Shown in pieces: positions 55,095 through 64,000 of a DNA stretch of 64,000 bases. How positions within the stretch are numbered: the stretch's first letter is position 1; each line of letters starts with the position of its first letter. Origin of the DNA: Chiridota heheva. Its lineage: Eukaryota > Echinodermata > Holothuroidea > Apodida > Chiridotidae. Made by a program: the position numbers and the translations under genes. Under the pieces are notes generated by a model. It saw nothing but the letters and a program-made list of their open reading frames with translations. It searched no databases and was not told the origin of the DNA. The stretch lies in contig JAIGNY010000879.1 in the NCBI GenBank assembly GCA_020152595.1, forward strand, positions 1 through 64,000, in the 5' to 3' direction.

Positions 55095-55770
55095 TTAGGA
55101 GTAATTTTATGGCTCGCTGTAGAGCCATTAGATTAATTCCGCACGGCTTTAGTGAATGGCTCCGTATGGGTCCCTACGGCTCCACGGGTTCATGGCTCCA
55201 TATAGGTCAGTGGTATAGATCTATTGCACGGGTCCATATGGCTGCGTATCCAAGCTTTACAGGTTCACACGGCTCCGGTGAACTGGTCCGTACAGCTCCA
55301 TAGTGTAAATTACAAGTAATTTTATGGCTCGCTGTAAAGCCATGGGATTACTTCCATGGATCCATATGGGTCTGCACGGCTCTGGTGCATGGACTCATAC
55401 GGCTCCACGGCATGGGTTTATGGGTCCATGACATGGCTTTACGGTCTAATGCACGGGTCCATATGGCTCCTTATCCAAGCTTTACAGGTCCATATGGCTG
55501 TGGTGAATGGGTCCAAACGGCTCCACGGCACAGGTTTACTGCCCCGTACGGGACCGTGACCCGGCTCTACGGGTCCATTGCTTGGCCCCGTATGGCTCAA
55601 TTAAATTGGTTCACGAGCCCGTGCCACAGCTTTACGGCTTCATAGATAAACTCTACCGGTCCAAACGGTTCCATTGTATGGCTCTGTATGGATCCATACA
55701 GTATCTTAGCTAAACTTTACGGGTCCATAAGGCTGCGGTGAACGGGTCCTTATGGCCCACGGGACCTACA
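55095..55770. repeat. CpG-rich degenerate repeat (TACGGCTCC/GGGTCCATA words), long period about 214 bp
   Basis: AGTAATTTTATGGCTCGCTG begins at 55101 and 55315, and GCACGGGTCCATATGGCT with ATCCAAGCTTTACAGG recurs at 55227 and 55452. Within the long unit a shorter 20-30-base pattern of GG(T/C)TCCATACGGCTCC(A/C)CGG repeats. CpG is strikingly frequent compared with the rest of the window. Confidence 0.75.
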
Positions 55771-58049
55771 TGGGGTAACATACAGAGTATGATAAACTCG
55801 GAAGTGTACCCACCATCAGCAGAGGTGCATGGTGAAGCGGCCAGTAGCCATTAGCTCAGAGTTCCGCGGCCGTTATTCTTACCGGGACGAGTCTTGAGTA
55901 TGGCGGTAGTTCCCCACACGTAGCCACGTGTTTAACGTAATGGCCCGTTTTACTTACGATGCATGTTATAACACCATTTTGTTTAACCTTTTCAGTCAAA
56001 TGAACTTTTATTAGTTAAAGGCCCATCCTACGTACAGTGCTAGTTATCTCCAGGGCCATAGCCAACAGCTTATGGCTCTGCGGTCTTGCAACCCAAAGCT
56101 GCCCTACGGCTTAAAGCCTTACACGGTTACAGCCCGTTTAGTATACGGCTTACGTTAACGGCCTGCCATTTAACTCGTTAAACGGGTAATAGTACCAGTA
56201 ACACCCACAACGTTGTGTTAGTACACTTTTCAACCACGCAAGTCTCTACGACCAGCGGGGTTTACTCATCGGTTTAAATCAGTGAAGTTTAACAAACTTA
56301 ATTCGTAGCCAACCTAGACTCACACAGCAAGGTCTTGCGTTTACAGTGAGCACCTGAACAATGTAGCGAGGAGACAGTTTTCCTCACTACCATTCATGTG
56401 GATCGGCTAATGACTCAATTTTCATACGCTGTTACTCTAACGCTAGACTTTAACAGCGCGAGGTGACATGTGCAGTCACACCTGCCATGTTGCTCCTCGG
56501 TCATCGAATAGCATCCCGGCAATGTTTTTTGTCATTTTCTCCACAGCAACAGTAACAGTCAACAGGCACAAGTGATTGCCACATCATTTATGAAGCGTAG
56601 GGATTTAAAAAAAGAGAAAGAAAATGTTTAAAAAACGCCGCCCTATTTTTTGACAAGTTAAGGTCGGTGGAGAAGGACAAACAAACAATATTTTGTTAGG
56701 CCTAGTTGTTCGGGGGGGGGGCAGCAAATTCAGGCCTACCGTTTTTAAGTCTTTACTGTACTCCCAATAAAATTCAAGCAGGTACTAGACTATCCCCATT
56801 ATTTGCAGTGAGTGAGGTCTAGGAAACAATTACGTAAAGTTTTTGAGCTGTCGGCCTAATCATACATTACAAATTCAGCAAATTAGAAATCAAATCAAAT
56901 TTTGATCAGAGCAACACTGTACCTTTAAAGCACTCATAAACAGTTCTTTCTAATAAGCCAATATCTGGTTAATATTGATACAATTTCTTGCCTTTCCTAT
57001 GATTTTTTCTAGAGATGTAATTTAACAAGATAAGCTGCCTGTGACAAATGCAAACGCAATCAAGTTTAGAACAATGCTAACATTAACTATGAGTCACAAC
57101 TTTGTCATTTCACGAGATCGTACAGCCACCTAATGTATCGCTCAGAAGAGCTATTAATGGGGCATTAGGTTTCAAATACTTCAGCTTAAAATCAATGTTT
57201 TGGTGGCGAGACGTGAAAATTGACGACTTCACAGTCTAAGTGGATGTGACCATAGTAAATACATTAAAGGGGTGTGAACATTGACGACTTTAGTTAAAGT
57301 GGATGCGACCATAGTGAATAAATTAAAGGGGTGCAAAAGTATTCAGAGTTGCACAATTCCAGACAAAAGTACTTGGCACTTTTATTCGTCCCCTCATATC
57401 CCTCTTCAATGTTGCAGATATATTCCAAAACCTTTTCTTGCAAATTACAGTAGGGGTGGAAGGGGAAAAAGTGGCGAGACTTATCCCTGATTGTAGGTAG
57501 GAGTTTGCAAAGTCAAAAGACGACACATTTTTTTGTCAGAATTTGCTGCACCATTTAAAAATTTCATGATAGACCTTTAAAAAACAAAAGGATTAACAAA
57601 AAACACATCCTGTAACACATCACAGATTTGCATAGAAATTTGCATATTAATGATCAAGATTTCAAAAAGCTGTAAAATGGTCAATTTTAACCAATTTTGG
57701 TGAAATTTTAATGACTACCTGTAAGATGACTTATAATAAATAGATTTTAAAGCCATTTAGCTAAAATTTCCTGGGGGCAATTTACAGTCTGTAATGGAAT
57801 TACAGACTGCGGAATTGCTGCCAGGTAACCCTGGGACCCTTCCCTGGTTACCTGGGGCAATCCGCAGTTGGTAATGGAATTACAGACTGGAATTTTCCCA
57901 GGTAACCCTGGGACCTTTCCTGTTTACCTGGGGACAATGTAGGGGCCCCCTACATGTTCAGAGACCTTTCAATTTCTGTTAACAGTTCACATTTTAATTA
58001 TTTGCCTTTAGCTCTCCATAGTAATGCAATGCCTCAGCAGACTTGAAAA
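55771..58049. other. Non-coding; CpG-rich to about 56520, then AT-rich
   Basis: 55771-56520 continues the CpG-rich style (TACGGCTTA, TTACGGCCTG, AACGGG). Beyond lie a 62-base duplication at 57200-57345 (GTGGATG(T/C)GACCATAGT) and a 85-base tandem duplication at 57770-57960 (GGTAATGGAATTACAGACTG and CCAGGTAACCCTGGGACC). No gene was recognised. Confidence 0.55.
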
Positions 58050-59197
58050 AAAATCATGGTTATAACCGCGGGGAAAAATGGGAATTTGCGGGGTGAAATT
58101 ATTTTCATTAAAATGAAATAAAAAGTTATTCAATATTTGAGGGATTTCTTAAATAAGCAACAGTACGTGTTTATGTGGTAAAAAGTTAGGTTTTGGCTAC
58201 AATGTTCAGGTTCATTGCTCTAGGAACATCCCCATTAATTACCTAATTGAGCAATGAATAGTACATACAATTGCAAAAGAGGGAACGTGTGATAAAGTTA
58301 GCATATAAAGATGTATTTACTACATTCATATTATTAGGGAACATGTGGTAAAGTGTGAACATACAAAGATGTACTTACATCATATTATCTTGTCATGATT
58401 TTTCATGGGAAGATTTTTGACACCTTTATTCAGAATTGTGGGAAATTTTATAATTCCAAATCTGTGCCTCAGAATATTGATTTTCATCTTCAACGTGAAT
58501 ACAGCTGCTGTATGATTTAAGTTTGATTTATGCCAAAGTACTGTAATTGCGTTTTCGTCGTGCTTTTGCACTGTTATATGAATGCTATGGATGAATGGCG
58601 GACTTTCCAAGGCCATGTCTTTACTTTCTAAAAGCATCTGCAGTTTCTTTCAGGTTTAAGGCAGCATCTTACTAGGCCGATTGAGAAGAGGTTTGCTTTA
58701 AGTCGACAGAATATTTTTTCCTGTAGCATAAGCTACTATCTTCAAATTATGATGGAGACATGAATGACACTTTAAGATACATTTACTGTTATTGTAAATC
58801 TTTGAAAATAACAAATAAAGTGAGTTTGGTTAAAATTTGACCATTTTATGTTTTTCAATTTTCAAACTATGAAGAAAAAAAGAAAAAAATTATACAAATA
58901 ATTGATGTCATTAGTTAAATGCATGGAAACTAAAATACAAAAAAATCACCATACAGAAGATAAAAATATGGGGAAAAGTGGGTGAACTGCTCCCTTTTTA
59001 CTCCCAAAATCCTGCCCATGTGCACTTAATATGTTTGATCTTTTGCCACAGAAGTTTGAAGAAATGTATCTCAGTATCTTCATTAGAATTCCTCAAATGT
59101 AGTCTACCCTTATCATCACTTTTGTGGTAAAGATGCTACTAGGTCATTAAAGGTTGAATTTGAAAAAGTGAATCTTCCAAGTAGTTCTTAACAAGTT

Positions 59198-60417
59198 ACA
59201 TACTAGCGGGTCTGATACATACTAGCGGGTCTGATACACACTAGCGGGTCTGAAACACACTAGCGGGTCTGAAACATACTAGCGGGTCTGAAACATACTA
59301 GCGGGTCTAAAACATACTAGCGGGTCAGAAACACACTAACGGGTCTAAAACATACTAACGGGTCTGAAACATACTAACGGGTCTGAAACATACTAACGGG
59401 TCTGAAACATACTAACGGGTCTGAAACATACTAACGGGTCTGAAACATACTAACGGGTCTGAAACATACTAACGGGTCTGAAACATACTAACGGGTCTGA
59501 AACATACTAACGGGTCTGAAACATACTAACGGGTCTGAAACATACTAACGGGTCTGAAACATACTAACGGGTCTGAAACATACTAACGGGTCTGAAACAT
59601 ACTAGCGGGTCTGAAACATACTAGCGGGTCTGAAACATACTAGCGGGTCTGAAACATACTAGCGGGTCTGAAACATACTAGCCGGTCTGAAACATACTAG
59701 CGGGTCTGAAACATACTAGCGGGTCTGAAACATACTAGCGGGTCTGAAACATACTAGCGGGTCTGAAACATACAAGCGGTCTGAAACATACTAGCGGGTC
59801 TGAAACATACTAGCGGGTCTGAAACATACTAGCGGGTCTGAAACATACTAGCGGGTCTGAAACATACTAGCGGGTCTGAAACATACTAGCGGGTCTGAAA
59901 CATACTAGCGGGTCTGAAACATACTAGCGGGTCTGAAACATACTAGCGGGTCTGAAACATACTAGCGGGTCTGAAACATACTAGCGGGTCTGAAACATAC
60001 TAGCGGGTCTGAAACATACTAGCGGGTCTGAAACATACTAGCGGGTCTGAAACATACTAGCGGGTCTGAAACATACTAGCGGTCTGAAACATACTAGCGG
60101 GTCTGAAACATACTAGCGGGTCTGAAACATACTAGCGGGTCTGAAACATACTAGCGGGTCTGAAACATACTAGCGGGTCTGAAACATACTAACGGGTCTG
60201 AAACATACTAACGGGTCTGAAACATACTAACGGGTCTGAAACATACTAACGGGTCTGAAACATACTAACGGGTCTGAAACATACTAACGGGTCTGAAACA
60301 TACTAACGGGTCTGAAACATACTAACGGGTCTGAAACATACTAACGGGTCTGAAACATACTAACGGGTCTGAAACATACTAACGGGCTGAAACATACTAA
60401 CGGGTCTGAAACATACT
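59198..60417. repeat. 19-bp satellite, about 64 copies, two variants in alternating blocks
   Basis: The unit is GGGTCTGAAACATACTAGC. A single A/G site (TAGC or TAAC) is homogenised in blocks: G form to about 59335, A form to about 59597, G form to about 60185, A form to the end. Three 18-base units (about 59771, 60078, 60380) mark deletions. Confidence 0.98.
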
Positions 60418-60756
60418 GTAGTGCCGTCACTCCTGCGGTGGATTTGTACTCAACAAGGTACATACAGTACTAGTGGGTCTGCTACATACTAGTTGGTCTG
60501 CTACATACTAGCGAGTCGGCTACATACTAGCGGGTCGGCTACATACTAGCGGGTCGGCTACATACTAGCGGGTCGGCTACATACTAGCGGGTCTGATACA
60601 TACTAGCGGGTCTGATACATACTGTAGTGTCATCACTCCTGCGGTGGATTTGTACTCAACAAGATACATACAGTACTAGTGGGTCTGATACATGCTGTAT
60701 TGACATCACTCCTGCGGTGGATTTTTATTGTCTTGTCAGCTACAGACCTGGATAAA
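60418..60756. repeat. Complex repeat: TCACTCCTGCGGTGGATTTG block three times with short satellite runs
   Basis: TCACTCCTGCGGTGGATTT occurs at 60427, 60634 and 60705. Between are degenerate satellite units (ACATACTAGCGGGTCGGCT, five copies; GGGTCTGATACATACTAG). This looks like the junction zone from which the satellite spread or to which it decayed. Confidence 0.85.
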
Positions 60757-61154
60757 AGCCACGGTTTTATCGGTTATAAACGCAGGAAAACGGGAATTCG
60801 TGCACACAAATTGTTTGCATATAGATAAATGAATGATACAAATTTTCTTATGAATTTCCTGAGTAAGCGACAGTATATGTGGTAAAATGTTAAGGTTTTG
60901 GCCACAATGTTTCGGGCTCATTGCTCTAAGAACGTCCCTTCACGTATTTATGAGATGAATAGTACATTATATTGTTCAAGAAGGAACGTGTGGTAAAGTT
61001 TTAGCATAATTATAAAGACATTAATATTATTTCTGTCACGATTTTTTGTGGGAAGATTTTCAACACCTTTATTCAGGACTGGGAAATTTAATAATTAATT
61101 CCAACTCTGGTCAGCTAGAGCTTGTGTAAATACTAGACCAATCAGAAACATTGA

Positions 61155-61330
61155 ATTGTACTTTACATTTGTACATTATATTTGTATATTTTATTTGTAC
61201 GTTATATTTATTTGTACATTTTATTTGTACGTTATACTTATTTGTACATTTTATTTGTACGTTATATTTATTTGTACATTTTATTTGTACGTTATATTTG
61301 TACATTTTATTTGTACAGTACTTTATATTT
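61155..61330. repeat. 30-bp repeat of TTTGTACGTTATATTTATTT-type units
   Basis: ACATTTTATTTGTACGTTATATTTATTTGT repeats about five times with minor changes. The 30-base period keeps frames open on both strands, producing artificial repeats. Confidence 0.9.
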
Positions 61331-64000
61331 ATCTCCATGTTAACATGATCACTGGATATGATTGAAGCACAAACATTTACAGCAATTTAATAAATCAAAG
61401 TTCTTGAGCATGTTTTAACTGACTAAATTAAATTTGTCTTGTCTTGAATTTGCCATAATATAACTTTAAAGCAGACATAAAGTCAAGTGTTTTAGCTTGA
61501 AATATTGTCGGAAATTGAAGAATAAACCAACTACCAAAACCAAAATCTGATTCCATTCTCAAGTTATCCAAGTTTGAAGTTGCAACATGGCAATGCCATT
61601 TTGTCTAATTTTGTGTTGAAATCATGCCAATGATGACATACATGTAATTTGCCCTACTGTATGCACACAATGTATTTCTTTAGAATTCTCTTTAAAATTT
61701 TCTTTTCAAAGTGCTTTGACATCAAGTTCTAAGGACTTGAATCATCAATATCATATATGAATAAAAATTCATAAACTCATGAAAAAGAAAAAATTATTTG
61801 TGAGAATTTAGAAAATTTGAAATAGATTATAAACAAATACATTAATATTCTAATCTATACTGGGTGTATGACATCATTTTTAGAGTGCGTATGAATAAAA
61901 TGGCTGCTCCCATGTAAGTTGATATTAACAAAATAAATGTTTAAATAAATTTAAAAATGAATGCTAAATTTGTATGTAAGCTTGCTTGGTCTACCATTTT
62001 TAGCTCCACCCATACACAGAGTGTATGAGTGGAGATTATCAAATCGTACGTGACCTCTCATATGTGCCTGTACTAACTTTTGCTTAAAAATGCATCTCCT
62101 CCTAGGTTTTTACAGTTTTGCTCTTGAGATTCTGGCTCAAGCGAGATTTTTGTATCGAAATTAAAGCTTGTATTTCGTTAAGAGATATTCCATGTATTTT
62201 TTTAATTAGAGCTCTCGAAAGGTTTTCACAAAGTATAAGATTTTATGGTAATTTCGCTAAAAATATCTTTATCCTATTCGCGTTTCGTACCGGTACCGCT
62301 CCGGGCCATGGTATTGGTCAGTTGGTATACACGCATGTTTATTAGTTCCTTGTATGGACATATATGTTTAATCATATCGCAGTATTTTCCAATCAGAATT
62401 CAGACATTCTGCTATGAATATGCAAATTCTCGTAATCTTATTTAGGTCACGCTGTATCGGATTGGATTACCAGGTTGTATAATAGGTTATGACATAGCCT
62501 AGAAGATAACGTGTGAAGTTGATGTTTGATCATTTTCGCTTGTCGTATAGCAAGTCTCAAGTGTCAGTAAGTTCTGTGCTACATTGCATCGCGGGGCTAG
62601 AGCGTTATACTTAAATCCACTAACGTTAAAGATTAAGTTTTGTTGGGTTGGTGAACGCAGCGGCATTGCGTAAACCGTAATTTGCCGTATGGGCAGCAGA
62701 TTGCCAGAAATAGAAGTTTGTTTCCAAACCTATAAGTTTTAGTGGACACGTGGAAGAATCATCGCTGGGTACGGTAGTATTCAATGGGGCATCCCAGGGC
62801 TGCTAATAAGGTTGTGACGTTTAACCGTTTAGGAAATCATGCTACGTGTAAACGAATGTTAATTCAATTTTTATGTTTGCTTTTTCAAGTTCGCATAAAT
62901 TCACGAAACCATCTAACCAACCTTATCATTTCAATCTTTACCCGCTATGTCATTGCCTTCACATTTTTCACCCAGGGCGTTATGCATATCACTAAATATT
63001 TCCACGGTACTTGGGATGGGATGCATGGAATGTAGCTAGCTTGTGCTCATGAGGAAGGCGCTAGGCCCAGGCTAGCACTCATTCACATAACCCGTCCAAT
63101 ACACACAAGAAATTTCCGCCTATATCCCTTAATTATCAAATCACAATACACATCACCCAACCACTGATCGGTGTAAAAGTAAATTCTACCCCCCAGTAAA
63201 TTTTGGCCTCCCGGCTCTTATTTCCCAGGAAATGTGGGCCCCCAGACAATTAAGCCGTAGCCATCCAGTAAATTTGTTCCCCCTCATAGTAAAACAGTAC
63301 GCTAGGAAATTTGGGCCGCCCCTTCTTTCCTATGAAATATGGAGACAACAACTTTAATTCTTTTCCAATCTACCTATTCCTAAAGTTGGCCCAGAAGAAT
63401 TTGCGTTAAAGGTTAGAAACACACAAGTCATGAATCAAACCACGGTAGCGATGCAAAGAAATCAAAATTCATACCCATCGATGTCCTTTGGCCTATCGTT
63501 GAAAGTATCCCAGCTTTTAAGAGTTCTAATGTGCAGTGAAAACATTAAAGAAATTCTCGTTTCACATCAATTGTGATAAAATTACAGATTAATTCGTGTC
63601 TTTTATTATTTACTTCAAAGAGTAACGAATATTTCAAAACTAATAGTTGTATCTACGGACGGATTAAATGTTTGCCTGAGTATTGTTATTGTTTTTACGA
63701 CCGGATTACCAGGGAGTTGTTGCTTGGATTACTTAATCACAAAATCAGCACGTGTTGACATAAATTAATGCGGTAATAGCCTGCTCATGCTCAAAACTCG
63801 GTAATATTCTCACGCCGTGTGATCTGTCATCCCCAGTTGCGGAAGTCTGCGTGGTCGCTATAGCGTCTCTCAACATGAGTACTTACGGACAACAAACAAT
63901 CATTCTCGGTTTTTGAGGAAAAACTTCAAACACTTGAATATTTATTGCTATATAACAGCCCCATTAGTGCTGATTTGGGTGAAAATACATTGGCTAAATC
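61331..64000. other. Right end, no convincing gene
   Basis: AT-rich until about 62450, then less so. CTCCACCCATACAC and GTGTATGAGTGGAG at 62004-62034 form a perfect hairpin typical of a dispersed repeat. An 83-codon frame at 62784 and the ATG in CAACATGAGTACTTACGG near 63875 lack supporting splice sites or motifs. Confidence 0.45.

Larger units (their letters stand above)
58050..61110. repeat. Direct duplication (58050-58480 and 60757-61110) flanking a satellite
   Basis: Both copies hold, in order, GGTTATAA(C/A)CGC(G)GG, TATGTGGTAAAA, TTAGGTTTTGGC(T/C)ACAATGTT, TTCATTGCTCTA(G/A)GAAC, GAATAGTACAT, GGAACGTGTG(A/G)TAAAGTT and GGGAAGATTTT(T/C)(G/A)ACACC. The left copy has an extra internal duplication around 58285-58380. 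The 19-bp satellite lies between them. Confidence 0.85.

Noticed and set aside
59198..60417. CRISPR-like array of short repeats
   Set aside because: Repeats are contiguous without unique spacers and the genome is eukaryotic; it is a satellite.
61111..61365. Overlapping frames with YNVQIKCTNK or FYLYVIFICT repeats
   Set aside because: Produced by the 30-base tandem repeat at 61155-61330.
62784..63035. 83-codon frame
   Set aside because: No recognisable motif, no splice partner and ordinary base composition.

Overview
The window is eukaryotic: genes are split by long AT-rich introns with GT/AG splice sites, coding is sparse, and most of the sequence is tandem repeats, foldbacks and decayed transposons. 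The frequent TAGGCCTA-like words, the LINE, hAT and piggyBac mix and the repeat style suggest a marine invertebrate deuterostome such as an echinoderm. This is inference from sequence style; no rRNA or mitochondrial marker is present to prove it.

The best-supported gene runs on the minus strand from 25087 to 10098. It encodes a complete class I (iron-sulfur) fumarate hydratase in 11 coding exons, about 571 residues. Every exon has consensus splice sites and all phases agree. The three cluster cysteines and the N-terminal, central and C-terminal class I motifs are present. Animals normally rely on the unrelated class II fumarase, so an intron-rich class I gene is notable. Exon 9 has two frame-changing lesions, equivalent to one missing base and an 8-bp near-duplication. 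This gene also shows a recurring pattern of duplicated exon edges. The exon 1 donor is repeated four times in a 15-bp in-frame unit. The exon 3 acceptor region is duplicated once, the exon 4 donor lies in a roughly 150-bp repeat, and the exon 10 acceptor has two decayed upstream copies, one split by a tRNA-type SINE.

Left end (1-3993, plus): the last two exons of a gene, one with a seventh-TM-like segment, the other encoding a 670-residue tail with three internal repeats. Between 4411 and 6500 (minus) is a frameshifted LINE with reverse transcriptase and RNase H. From 6500 to 10080 lie AT-rich palindromic and tandem repeats and a foldback.

Fumarase introns hold a 24-bp minisatellite (12806-13337), the SINE and a 2.66-kb piggyBac-type element (21034-23697; TTAA target sites, 14-bp perfect inverted ends) with decayed coding exons.

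28.3-34.7 kb: a large inverted repeat (arms about 0.53 kb, spacer about 1.45 kb) surrounding a possible first exon, a second smaller inverted duplication carrying ATGGCGGCC starts, and a likely terminal coding exon (31677-31858, plus) followed by a long UTR-like stretch. 38-47 kb: MITE-like foldbacks, a LINE fragment, a possible lysine-rich first exon at 42199, a 437-bp MITE and a 1.3-kb hAT element with a perfect 8-bp target duplication.

50.6-61.3 kb is repeat-dominated: three blocks of a GTGGGACAGGGTGG-type minisatellite, a CpG-rich repeat zone near 55-56 kb, and a 1.2-kb, 64-copy, 19-bp satellite flanked by a direct duplication. The last 2.7 kb shows no convincing gene.
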